NCBI RefSeq assembly: GCF_000210295.1
Contig: NC_026742.1
Coordinates: 682,001-746,000, forward strand
Length of the DNA: 64,000 nt
Reading direction: 5' to 3'
DNA from: Trypanosoma brucei gambiense DAL972
Lineage: Eukaryota; Euglenozoa; Kinetoplastea; Trypanosomatida; Trypanosomatidae
The notes under the pieces are model-generated. The model saw only the letters and a program-made list of their open reading frames with translations, was not told where the DNA came from and did not search any database. This document shows positions 41,424 to 50,136 of the stretch, piece by piece. The position numbers and the translations under genes were made by a program. The first letter of the stretch is position 1. Each line of letters begins with the position of its first letter.

Positions 41424-44378
41424 ATGATGCAACGTGATACTGAGGGTTCTAGTACCTCTTTTGGTTCTTGCCGAACTGCATCTGATGTTTCCTCGCAGGT
41501 TTTAGAGGCTTTTAATCAGGCCGAGGAACGTACATCTGCTGTGTGGTGCCGTATTGGGGTTGCTGAAGTGGACAGACGAAATAAGTGGAACAGTTTTGTG
41601 GAAAGTCGCTTACTTGTGTATGTGAATGACTTTGTTCGGCTGCAGGAGGCGGAGGAGATGTCCCTCGCAGCGGAGAACGACCGACTCTTTCGGGAAATGT
41701 TTTTCGCCTCTGTACGGTTGAAGGAACCTCCTCAATGCAAAATGTTGTCTCAACTTGTTGAATCTATATTGGAACAATCTACATCTTTGTCGGCGGAAAA
41801 GTCTGAGGATGACCAACCCCCACTGCGTAAGAGAGCTATCACACCAGATATGTCTAACAATGGGGAACTGTGTTACAATGTTAGCTCGCGGAGTGGCTCT
41901 CCTCTCCGTAATAAAATGTACGCGGATGCCACCATAGATGAGATGAGTGAATCTGTCACTCTGCCATCTTTTGTCACCGCGACAACGATGCTGGCCGCAA
42001 AGTGGGGAGACACATCAGATGATCGTAACACATCACGTTTACCCTCTTTTCACAATGAATTTCAGCGGCAGAAGCGGGAGCGTAGTAGTCCGAACCCGTC
42101 GGCGCTCCCTCAAGAGGGAATACATCAACGAGACTCAGCCTGGACGGCACTGTGGCATCTGGCTCAGAACATGACCCACCAGGAGCTTAACCGTACTCTT
42201 GAAAGCGAGGTAGAGCGCATGAACTTCCTTGCTGACGTTAGACTGGGACAATTATGCTTTTTGTACAAGCAACACGCTTTGTTACAGTTGCCACCACAAG
42301 AACAAATAGAGCTGCGAAGACAGTATGCCGAAAAGTTTCTTTCGACTGACGTTCACGGAAAAGTGTTGCACCAATCCCGCCACGCATCGCTGGTTCCGGG
42401 GCTTGGTAACCAAAACCTAATGAACGCAGTGCGACCCACCTCTTCTGGCGCGAAAACCCCGGGTATCTCCTCATCACAATGCACAATCGGCACGTCCGAC
42501 TGCAGAAGCTCTGTCGTGAGGGATGAGTTTGACCTTCTTTCAGATTCTATACCTGAGCAACTACGTACGTCACAGGGATTTCCACCACTGAACTACGTTG
42601 GTGGCAAAGGTAGTGGTAACGACACAGAGGAGAGCTGCCGCAGTGGAGGCTCCTCTGCTGGAGCCCAACGAGGCGAAGCCTCAGCGCGTGGAACCATCTT
42701 CGCGGTTGATGTGGATGATGTTTTGCGCTTTGGGCGGCGACAGGACTTGTCGTTAGAACGCATAAATACTGAAGCACACGTAATTCATGGAAAGATCATT
42801 GCGCAGAATACCCGTATGGCTGATGAGTGCGAAGGGGAGGTGAAGTGCATCGACGAGCTCTGGGCCATGCTAGAGGACACTAAGTCCACTGAGAAGGGCG
42901 AGAGGCGCAGCGGAAGAGGACAAGAAGAGGGTGGTGAAGGGATATCCCAATTTGCGAAGGATAACGAAAGTGCAGTTCCATCACAACAAGAGTTTATGTC
43001 CCGTTTAAATCAGTTGCTATATGATTACGAGCATCCAGAGGAAGGTGTGTCTCCGGCCGTGCTGCTTCCAGTGGAGGGGGGAAAACACTTCGATTTCTCG
43101 GAGGGGACTCCAGGTCAAAGGACTGTTTCGCCCGTTCTAAGTTGTGGCTACAACGCTGGCGCTTCCAATAGCATCACTGGTGCCGGTGGGCCTGTCAACC
43201 ATTTGCCTGCACCGCTTCTTAAACTCTTTACTGTGCCCTCTTATGCGCCTATCCTTGCATATGCTGTCAATATGCGAGAGCGGCTGCAACGCTTTGTGCT
43301 TCAGAAAAGGATGTGCCTGGTGCGCAGAGTCACAGATCAATTGACTGATGCGTACCAGCACTATTACAATCGGACCCATGATCCTGCATACCGTGTGACA
43401 CCAGATTACTCGCAGTGGATGAAGGGGATCAGTGGCACTGCGTTGGCTGGTGGACCCAACCTTAGCACTAGCATCAGCATCAAGAATAGTGACAGCGGTT
43501 CTGTCTGGCAGCAACTACTGTACAAATTCAAACCCCGTGTGAATAATGAGGACTTGAAAGAGCTTCTTAAAGAGGTTCAGCACGTTGAGCGTCGTGCAGG
43601 GGCTGAATTGGACTCTCTTAATGCACGTCTGAAGATACTAGACGAGCTTGGTCCGTTGCTGCAACGGCGGGATGAAATTCTCCAGCAACAACGGGCAATT
43701 CAAGAAGGCAGCCGCGAACGCCTTCTCAGCAGAAAGGTGAACATGGCCAAGCAGTTGCTCTATGAAGAAAACGTACGTCGCCAGTGTGTACACGAGCTGC
43801 CAAAGATTTACGGACAGATAGCGGAGTCGTTGCGACGTTGGAATGAGGAGGTCACCGACAAGAGTAGTAAAGGAGAAACAAACAGCGCTAGACGTCTTCT
43901 TATCAACGGCGTGGATGTTGCCGAGCTTATCAACGAATATTACGCCTCGGTAGCGAGCACAACAAATACCCGCCGCCCCGTGCGTTCAAGGTCAGCGACA
44001 GCAAGTGCCACCACGAGTAGAAACAACTCGCCATCCCCTTTGCCCTCTCGAGTCAATGCCCACGCCCTGACGCCACCACGTCACCCGATACGTAAAATGT
44101 CTCCTGCACCACGCACTCCAATGGCTCTTCGTGAACAGTACATTCCCTCAGGGAAGCCATCCATAGTGAATCTTGGGGCATCACCGAGTTTGCGTGTACG
44201 GTCTCAACCTAATATTAGCCAACGTCCTGCCATGAAATCTGGCGAACCGTCACCAGTGAAGACTATGACTCCGTTGACGAGGAAGCTTCACCCTCATAAC
44301 ACCCACCTCCGTAGTGAATCACCCGTGGCGGCAACGCGAGAAACGTTTTTCAAAGATTCACGAAAAGCAAACAGGTAA
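41424..44378 (+). CDS. Divergent MAP65/Ase1/PRC1-like microtubule bundling protein
   Basis: 984 residues from ATG 41424 (another ATG at 41427). The N-terminus AVWCRIGVAEVDRRNKW, followed by a helix with QEAEEMSLAAEN, resembles the PRC1/Ase1 start 'lW-eIGi-e-qR ... eEEsL'. LWAMLEDTK near residue 480 recalls the internal 'LWdkL' motif. The clearest match is about residues 712-842: a long helix, QRRDEILQQQ, SRERLLSRKVNMAKQLLYEENVR-type sequence (the family's 'R--nrgg-LLkEEk-r' motif), ELPKIYGQIAESLRRW, then LLINGVDVAELINEYY. The tail is basic with many SP/TP sites, as in CDK-regulated PRC1. It is longer than PRC1 (620), with Ser-rich insertions. The family crosslinks antiparallel microtubules in mitosis; a cytoskeletal role here is inference. 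Confidence 0.6.
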   Translation: MMQRDTEGSSTSFGSCRTASDVSSQVLEAFNQAEERTSAVWCRIGVAEVDRRNKWNSFVESRLLVYVNDFVRLQEAEEMSLAAENDRLFREMFFASVRLKEPPQCKMLSQLVESILEQSTSLSAEKSEDDQPPLRKRAITPDMSNNGELCYNVSSRSGSPLRNKMYADATIDEMSESVTLPSFVTATTMLAAKWGDTSDDRNTSRLPSFHNEFQRQKRERSSPNPSALPQEGIHQRDSAWTALWHLAQNMTHQELNRTLESEVERMNFLADVRLGQLCFLYKQHALLQLPPQEQIELRRQYAEKFLSTDVHGKVLHQSRHASLVPGLGNQNLMNAVRPTSSGAKTPGISSSQCTIGTSDCRSSVVRDEFDLLSDSIPEQLRTSQGFPPLNYVGGKGSGNDTEESCRSGGSSAGAQRGEASARGTIFAVDVDDVLRFGRRQDLSLERINTEAHVIHGKIIAQNTRMADECEGEVKCIDELWAMLEDTKSTEKGERRSGRGQEEGGEGISQFAKDNESAVPSQQEFMSRLNQLLYDYEHPEEGVSPAVLLPVEGGKHFDFSEGTPGQRTVSPVLSCGYNAGASNSITGAGGPVNHLPAPLLKLFTVPSYAPILAYAVNMRERLQRFVLQKRMCLVRRVTDQLTDAYQHYYNRTHDPAYRVTPDYSQWMKGISGTALAGGPNLSTSISIKNSDSGSVWQQLLYKFKPRVNNEDLKELLKEVQHVERRAGAELDSLNARLKILDELGPLLQRRDEILQQQRAIQEGSRERLLSRKVNMAKQLLYEENVRRQCVHELPKIYGQIAESLRRWNEEVTDKSSKGETNSARRLLINGVDVAELINEYYASVASTTNTRRPVRSRSATASATTSRNNSPSPLPSRVNAHALTPPRHPIRKMSPAPRTPMALREQYIPSGKPSIVNLGASPSLRVRSQPNISQRPAMKSGEPSPVKTMTPLTRKLHPHNTHLRSESPVAATRETFFKDSRKANR

Positions 44379-44711
44379 TGATACTACAGCCGGGCGGCTG
44401 ACTGCTGCTTGTTGTACCTGTTATTCAACTGCCTTTTTTTTTTTTGAAAAAATTGTTATTGTCACTTTCAAGGATTGAAAGGGGCTTTCACATTAGAGTG
44501 GAAAGTGAATATAAGGAGAAAAAAAAAACACGACCAACAATAGTAGAAAGTTGTCTACATATACATCTCTCCCCTCTCTCTCTACCTTCACACTGTAGAC
44601 CTCGCTCGTTACCGAAGCGTACTGTACTAATGACTTCAGTAGCTTTTCCGTTCTGTTGTTTTCTTTTCTGTTACGGTCCGCACACGCGGTTGCATTTGTA
44701 TGCGCACTCTG

Positions 44712-44742
<31 letters not shown>

Positions 44743-44969
44743 TTTGTCTTCCTCCTTCCATATACTCCAATGACGTTAGAACGGTAGGAGTCAGCTCAGC
44801 GTCCACTCGGTGGCTTCTTCTCGGCTTAGAGAAGAAAGGTGAAAAGTAGAAAATTGAAGGTTTATTTATCTATTTAATTTAAAAAAAAATCAAATTTCAA
44901 ACTCCAAGTAGGGAACAATTAGGAAGAAACCAGATAGTAGTACGAGCATTGCAATCGCCTCTAACGGTC
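44379..44969 (+). promoter_or_regulatory. Intergenic spacer before EF-hand gene
   Basis: T run at 44432-44442, a CT-rich tract at 44565-44590 and an ATT trinucleotide run at 44714-44745 followed by pyrimidines to 44759. The splice acceptor probably lies downstream of the latter (AG at 44788-44789 or 44791-44792). No gene supported. Confidence 0.4.
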
Positions 44970-45443
44970 ATGTCATTTCCAAAGGAATGGACTGACACGT
45001 GGAATCTCTTTGACGATCGCCGCTCTGGCAGCGTAACACACTCCGATGTGAAACACATCATTCGCAGCTTGGGTCGCCGTTACACTGAAGCGGAGTTCAA
45101 TGAGTTGCTGCACGACATCCCCGATCCGATTCCATACCAATCTTTTGTGGAAATCATGCAGAAACCATATAATGGTCCAACCGAAGACGACCTGCGCACA
45201 GCGTTGCGTGCATTTGACGGTAACGACTCGGGCCAATTAAAACTTTCAGAGCTCATTACGCTACTCACGTCCCTTGGGGAGAAGATGCCGGAGGCGGAGG
45301 TGAAACAATTACTCTCAGAGGTTCACACCAATGAAGATGGCCGAGTAAATATTGATGATCTCGCGCGGTTCCTTTGCACTCCGTTACCCACAACACAACC
45401 GGATATTGCTGAGCTGCAGAAGCAACTGGCGGGCATCTCTTAA
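44970..45443 (+). CDS. EF-hand protein, calmodulin/light-chain-like
   Basis: 157 residues from ATG 44970 (upstream TTG 44949 rejected). The layout is calmodulin-like with four EF-hand positions. EF3 is canonical: loop D83-G-N-D-S-G-Q-L-K-L-S-E94. EF1 (D15...D26) keeps S-G at the turn but has Asp at position 12. EF4 (H119...D130, with NEDG) has lost its first acid. EF2 has no loop acids (DPIPYQSF). So probably one strong Ca2+ site. LRTALRAFD and LLTSLGEKMPEAEVKQLL closely track calmodulin/myosin light chain helices. The C-terminal 18 residues extend beyond calmodulin. It may be a myosin-type or flagellar light chain; the partner is unknown. Confidence 0.85.
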   Translation: MSFPKEWTDTWNLFDDRRSGSVTHSDVKHIIRSLGRRYTEAEFNELLHDIPDPIPYQSFVEIMQKPYNGPTEDDLRTALRAFDGNDSGQLKLSELITLLTSLGEKMPEAEVKQLLSEVHTNEDGRVNIDDLARFLCTPLPTTQPDIAELQKQLAGIS

Positions 45444-45450
45444 GAATAAG

Positions 45451-45485
45451 GTTTGGGGTTGGGGTTAGGGTTAGGGTTAATGGGG
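45451..45485 (+). repeat. Telomere-like G-rich tract (GGGTTA repeats)
   Basis: Starts 7 bp after the EF-hand stop codon. It has two GGGGTT units, then two perfect GGGTTA units and a final GGGG. The trypanosome telomere repeat is TTAGGG, so this is an interstitial telomere-like tract. Five G-runs of 3-4 with loops of 2-5 bases give it G-quadruplex potential in the coding-strand RNA. Confidence 0.9.
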
Positions 45486-46084
45486 AGAGAGAGAAGCTAC
45501 AAAAGATTATGAGTGACGGATGGAAAGTGTTAACCAGGTAAATAAAATTTAGAGTTAGAACTAGACGTGCAGACGGCACTTGAGGGGAAAGTAGAAGCAA
45601 TGTTTGCATGTTTGTTTGTTGTGTTTGTTTTTTTTTTTGCGCATATCTGCTCGTTCGTCTGTTTGGTGTGTATATGCTCGCCTGTTGTAAAAGGGAGAAA
45701 ACTTTGTTCTGCTCTTCGTTTCTTTCGCACCAGCGGGAACACTAAAAGGAAGAAGCTCAGAGGGTTAACGAAAAGGAGGTCGAGAGGAAAAGGGGCACTG
45801 AAAGAAGAGGTTTGTTGTGTGCTACTTCAGTGCATTCAAGTGTGTATGTATGTGTGTGTGTGTGTGGGAAAAAGTTAGTGAGAGTTGAAAAGTGGTACCA
45901 ATGGGGTGCGAAAGAAAATCACTCAGTTGCAGTTACTTTAAGTGTGTTATGTCTCGCTTGTGTGCAAAGTTCACTTCCTCCACAATACGAAGGGGTGTGA
46001 CGACCACAATACAACACGCACCCACTGGCTTGGTGGCACATATTAAATTCACTCAGATGTGTGTAACCACACTTTCTGCTCTTT

Positions 46085-46086
<2 letters not shown>

Positions 46087-46119
<33 letters not shown>
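46087..46119. repeat. (CT)16 microsatellite
   Basis: Perfect CT dinucleotide run inside the 1.7-kb spacer, long enough to act as a strong polypyrimidine tract. Confidence 0.95.
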
Positions 46120-46122
<3 letters not shown>

Positions 46123-46186
46123 CCTTTCGTTGAACCACTTTTTGCTCGTTTTTTTTGTATTTCCCTGCGTTTGCTCTTTCCTTTGC

Positions 46187-46209
46187 CCCTCCCTCCCTCC
46201 CTCCCTCCC
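46187..46209. repeat. (CCCT)n repeat
   Basis: About six CCCT units shortly downstream of the CT run; pyrimidine-only. Confidence 0.9.
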
Positions 46210-47158
46210 CCTGCTTCCCCTCTTATTGTTCTGCCTCATATCAAATCCGCGCCACCTCCGTTACGTGCGTGAGGGGTTGTTTTTGTTTTCTGTTTTGCTC
46301 TTTTGTTTCTTTTTCTCTCTTCCCGCTTTCTTTTTTTTTTGTGTATTCACACGGGTGCGCCCTCTTGTACCGCAGCCAAACTCAGTTGTTTATAGCAGTT
46401 GGTGTTTATTTCTTTTCGTGTTTTTTAAGTTCACCTTTTTTTTGTAAATACCTGGGTACTTGGTTGCATGCCCCTTTTCTCTTTCGTTTCGTGGCCGTCG
46501 TTTACTTCCAATGGAGTTGGGGCAACTTGAACTTTTATGGCCGACAGGAAAACAACAACATCAAAAGGAACAATAAACAAATAAGAAACGATGAGAAAAG
46601 AGAAACTGAAAGGAAAAAAAAAAGGAAGGAGTGCTACCCGGGGTGTCCAAACGGCTAAACGATTGGACGTGATGTATATGTTGATGCCGGCTGCTCCGTG
46701 TGTAAAATAAAGTTGTATGTATGTGTGTCCTTTATCCCCCCCCCCGCACACACACACACACCCTTTTGTCCCTCTTCCTTAATCCTGCTTGCAGGGAAGC
46801 AGTACCAAAAAACCAATAGTGGACAGATGAAGGGAAATATGACCAGACCGCCGTTTTGTTGCTGTTCGTCGAAATAATTTCTTCGGGAATAATATCCATT
46901 GGCGCTTACTTTTTTTTTCTTTTTTCTTTTTGTTTATATTGCAGACCGGCAGGGAGACCCCACCCCCCTCCCGCTAGCACCCCCTACGTGGCTATTTCAA
47001 GGAAAGAAGGAGGGACACTATTTTAAACAGGTGTGCAAATATTCGGCCACTGCGGTATATTTGAGCACCTTAAGGAGGTGTGACCAGTAACATCAAGCAC
47101 ACACAACGACGTTCAAGAGGAAATACAAGATAAAGAAAACATAAAATAAAACACTCCC

Positions 47159-49534
47159 ATGAACTCCGGTAGCCCAAGTCCTGTCCGTAGTGCAGAGATA
47201 AACGAAGCGGAAGAGGTGGAGCGCGGCGGGTTGCTACCGCCTCTACATTCGGATTCAAGCACCTCGTCGCGCTCCAGGGAACTTTCATCACCCAACCCTG
47301 CTTTTGGTGTTGTTCCAACTGTGTCCAGTTGGACAGGTGGCTCGCCTTCCTCAGATTCATGGAATGATATGAGCCGCTGTTCATCCGGCCACAGCGGTCA
47401 ATCACAAACTGTGGAGAACCGACATCGGTCAGCAAATCCTGTGTTTTCGTTTGGCCCACGAGCAACGAGCGGCGGAAGCCTGCGGAGCGGTACATTACCG
47501 AACTTACCAAAAGTGGTCCTGCACACAAGGAAAGACAACGTAATGAGGGAACACATTTACTGCGTCGGAACACCGGACGGTAGGCGTGGGTTCTTAGCGA
47601 ATTGCTTGATACACGCAGAGGACATGGACACACAAGCGATCGTGGAAGAAATGATTCCCGGAATGTTACTGGTCTCGACCTTCAGCGATTCCTGCTGCAC
47701 AACAGCCAGTGTGCTCTCAGGTTTAGTAAAGCATTTGCGTGTTGTTAAGAAGGATGTGTTTGTGTACTTTATTGGTCTCATTGTGAGCCTTTGTTGCTCT
47801 CCCGATCTCATGGTCGTGCGCCAGATCTCTTCCTCTCTTCGGGACATCGTTCAGTTTGTGGAAGATGAAGTTGTTGAGGAGATCCTTGCACCGCTTGTCA
47901 TGTCGATGAACATGTCGGAGTGGAGCTCGCCGAAGGCGGTTGCAGCTTCTTTGCTTGGGGCACTGGCAACTCGCAAAAACGTCATCCGTGCAAGTGAACA
48001 AAGTGTCAAACAGTATTTTAATCAGTTCGTCAATCTTGCTGGAGATGGGAGCACATTTGTGAGGCAGGTTTGCGCTGAGTCGATGCAATTTTGGATTTCA
48101 GTGGCTGGAGCGCACCAAGTAAGCCTCAAGGAGATGACACTGTCACTCGTGCGCAAGCGCATGTCCAGGGATGGTAGCGACGCTGTTCGCTACAGCTATG
48201 TTGCTCAGCTGCTCCCACTAGCTGAAAAAATTGGAAGGTCAGAAACAACAAAACATCTGCAGAGTTTGCTTATCAGTGCAAGCAGTGACAGTAGTTGGCG
48301 TGTCAGATATTACGCTGCGAACTGTCTTTCCGCCTTTTCTCGTCTGTGTATGAGACCATCGGATCTCGTTGGGGTGTTTATGAGCCTCAGTAGGGATGAA
48401 ATGAAGGAGGTGCGTGCCGCTGTTGTTGAACAACTCGGTGCGTTTACTCCAGACATTGTACCTATGCAAGTGGCTGTCAGGGCTTGTATTAGCGTTTCCC
48501 TTCTTGCCAAGGATGAAGAACCTCTAGTTAGAGAGGCAGTTGCAAAACAACTACATTTACTACTATCGCCCTTGATTGTGCAAATGTACTCGTCGGACCA
48601 GCGGCAGCAGTTGCTGATGTTGCTCACCGACACAAATTTCACTGTAGCCGAAACTGCCACACGGAACTCGGCTCGAGTAGTTGAGACCCTGCTCAAATAT
48701 ATGCAGGCTGACGCTCCGATAAACTTATCTGGTTCTTCTTCCTCTATTCCCATTGAGCATACGAACAGCGCTGTTGCGGCACGAAGCAGTTGTCCAAAGA
48801 AAACTACGAAGGGTTCGGCAGCAGAGGAAGCGGCAGTAGTGGGTGCAGATAAAAAGGGGATGGAGGACCACGCAACGGAAGAGTTTATAGACCGTACAGC
48901 AGAGGAGTTAAGGGCGCACGCTACAAGTGTTGTGATGGGCCTTGCAGAAAAGCTGCGCTGCGTGAGTGAGTCATCCATTTGGCGTATGCGTGAAGCCGCT
49001 GTGGATGCTCTCCGTCACTTCTGCGCTGCAATGCCATGGGAGGAATTTACGCCACTCTTGAATACCATACGTGCCCTATTGAGGGATCCGGTCAATGTTG
49101 TTCGTACACGCTCCGCAGACACGCTTGCAGTGGTTGCCGGGGCGTATGGGCCAGAGATGGCGGCTTTCATGATGTCTGAACTTCTCGACAACGAGTTTGA
49201 TTTAGCAAACAACCTGCCGTTTACCTCGAGGATAGTGGCTATTCGCTGCTTGTCCTCCCTTGTTCCATTAGTTGACAGTTTTCGTTCGGGCGACAACCGG
49301 CACCACGAGTTGCGTGAGCGCTGGGTATCAACAATTTCATTACTCGCGGAGGATGATGTACCTAACGTACGCTTGATGCTCGCGAGAACTATAGCAGAGC
49401 ACTGGAATTGGTATAAGTCGTGCGCTGCGAAGAGTGAAGTTATATGTAACTGCGTGGAGCGGCTAAAGCGTGATGTAGATGTAGATGTAGTAAACGCTGT
49501 AAGGGATCTCCACTTAAATTTCCGTAAGGCATGA
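47159..49534 (+). CDS. HEAT-repeat protein, PP2A/PP4 regulatory (A-subunit-like) scaffold
   Basis: 791 residues from ATG 47159. The first about 115 residues are Ser/Gly/Pro-rich and probably disordered. The rest is stacked HEAT repeats with PP2A-A signatures: VRQVCAESMQFW, DGSDAVRYSYVAQLLPLAE, DSSWRVRYYAANCLSAF (compare 'DkSWRVRYmvAdkf' of the A subunit), DEMKEVRAAVVEQLGAF, EPLVREAVAKQL and VPNVRLMLARTI near the end. A Ser/Lys-rich insertion without HEAT pattern lies at about residues 525-590. The A subunit scaffolds the PP2A catalytic and B subunits. Insertion, length and N-terminal tail resemble PPP4R1-like proteins more than the compact 590-residue PP2A-A. Which phosphatase it binds is inference. 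Confidence 0.8.
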   Translation: MNSGSPSPVRSAEINEAEEVERGGLLPPLHSDSSTSSRSRELSSPNPAFGVVPTVSSWTGGSPSSDSWNDMSRCSSGHSGQSQTVENRHRSANPVFSFGPRATSGGSLRSGTLPNLPKVVLHTRKDNVMREHIYCVGTPDGRRGFLANCLIHAEDMDTQAIVEEMIPGMLLVSTFSDSCCTTASVLSGLVKHLRVVKKDVFVYFIGLIVSLCCSPDLMVVRQISSSLRDIVQFVEDEVVEEILAPLVMSMNMSEWSSPKAVAASLLGALATRKNVIRASEQSVKQYFNQFVNLAGDGSTFVRQVCAESMQFWISVAGAHQVSLKEMTLSLVRKRMSRDGSDAVRYSYVAQLLPLAEKIGRSETTKHLQSLLISASSDSSWRVRYYAANCLSAFSRLCMRPSDLVGVFMSLSRDEMKEVRAAVVEQLGAFTPDIVPMQVAVRACISVSLLAKDEEPLVREAVAKQLHLLLSPLIVQMYSSDQRQQLLMLLTDTNFTVAETATRNSARVVETLLKYMQADAPINLSGSSSSIPIEHTNSAVAARSSCPKKTTKGSAAEEAAVVGADKKGMEDHATEEFIDRTAEELRAHATSVVMGLAEKLRCVSESSIWRMREAAVDALRHFCAAMPWEEFTPLLNTIRALLRDPVNVVRTRSADTLAVVAGAYGPEMAAFMMSELLDNEFDLANNLPFTSRIVAIRCLSSLVPLVDSFRSGDNRHHELRERWVSTISLLAEDDVPNVRLMLARTIAEHWNWYKSCAAKSEVICNCVERLKRDVDVDVVNAVRDLHLNFRKA

Positions 49535-50136
49535 TGGGCGTTCTTTCGTGAGATACAACGCGGAAGAATCAGCGAACCGTGTGTTGTATTATTCTTTTTT
49601 TTTTTTTTACCATCCGCCATGCACACGCGCAGTTGGGCGTGCGCATTCGGGGGGTTTCATGGCTTGTAGTTGCAGATATTGAATGTGTGTTGTTTACTTG
49701 GTTATATTTGTTGGTGGGAACGGCCTTTCTCTCCGACTTTTTTTTTGTGTTGCCGCACCGACAATTTGGAGGTGTCGCCACTGCTGGTGTTCTCGCCCTC
49801 TTCTTTTCCCCTTTTTGAGAAAATGAGGAGATGAAAGGGAGGATTAGCCTCCAAGGTGGTATGTTCCCACTCATATATATGGAGGCAACTGGATTTCTTC
49901 ATTTGGTCTCCTGCTATTGTGGGAGTGTTGATATATGATACACTAAACAATGTGAGTGCAACTGTTGATTGTAACGTTTAACTGGACGCGTTTCTTATCA
50001 CTGAGCATTTAACACTAGTTTTGATCGTTAACTTCTTTTTCGTTCTCCCCTATTTGTATTTACGGTTTGCAATGTAGGCGCCTGTACGGGAGCGGGGAAG
50101 GGGGTTTAGGAAAGCGCACACAATCCGGTGTTGTGC
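49535..50136 (+). promoter_or_regulatory. Intergenic spacer, HEAT gene to NHL gene
   Basis: T runs at 49593-49608 and 49739-49746. T/C-rich stretch about 50030-50062 followed by AGs near 50076 and 50093 that could serve as splice acceptors. No gene supported. Confidence 0.4.

Larger units (their letters stand above)
45444..47158 (+). other. Long intergenic region, pyrimidine-rich, EF-hand to HEAT gene
   Basis: 1.7 kb without a supported gene. Contains the telomere-like tract, a TGTGTG run at about 45848-45866, (CT)16 at 46087-46119, (CCCT)6 at about 46187-46209 and further T/C-rich DNA to 46450. Near 46736 a C run is followed by (CA)n to 46760. A T/C tract at 46908-46940 ends in GCAG with AG at 46943-46944, the probable trans-splice acceptor for the HEAT gene. 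Open frames of 105-167 codons are F/L/S/P strings read from the pyrimidine tracts. Confidence 0.6.

Noticed and set aside
46155..46658. 167-codon ORF in the pyrimidine-rich spacer
   Set aside because: Composition is F/S/L/P from C/T runs, with no conserved pattern.
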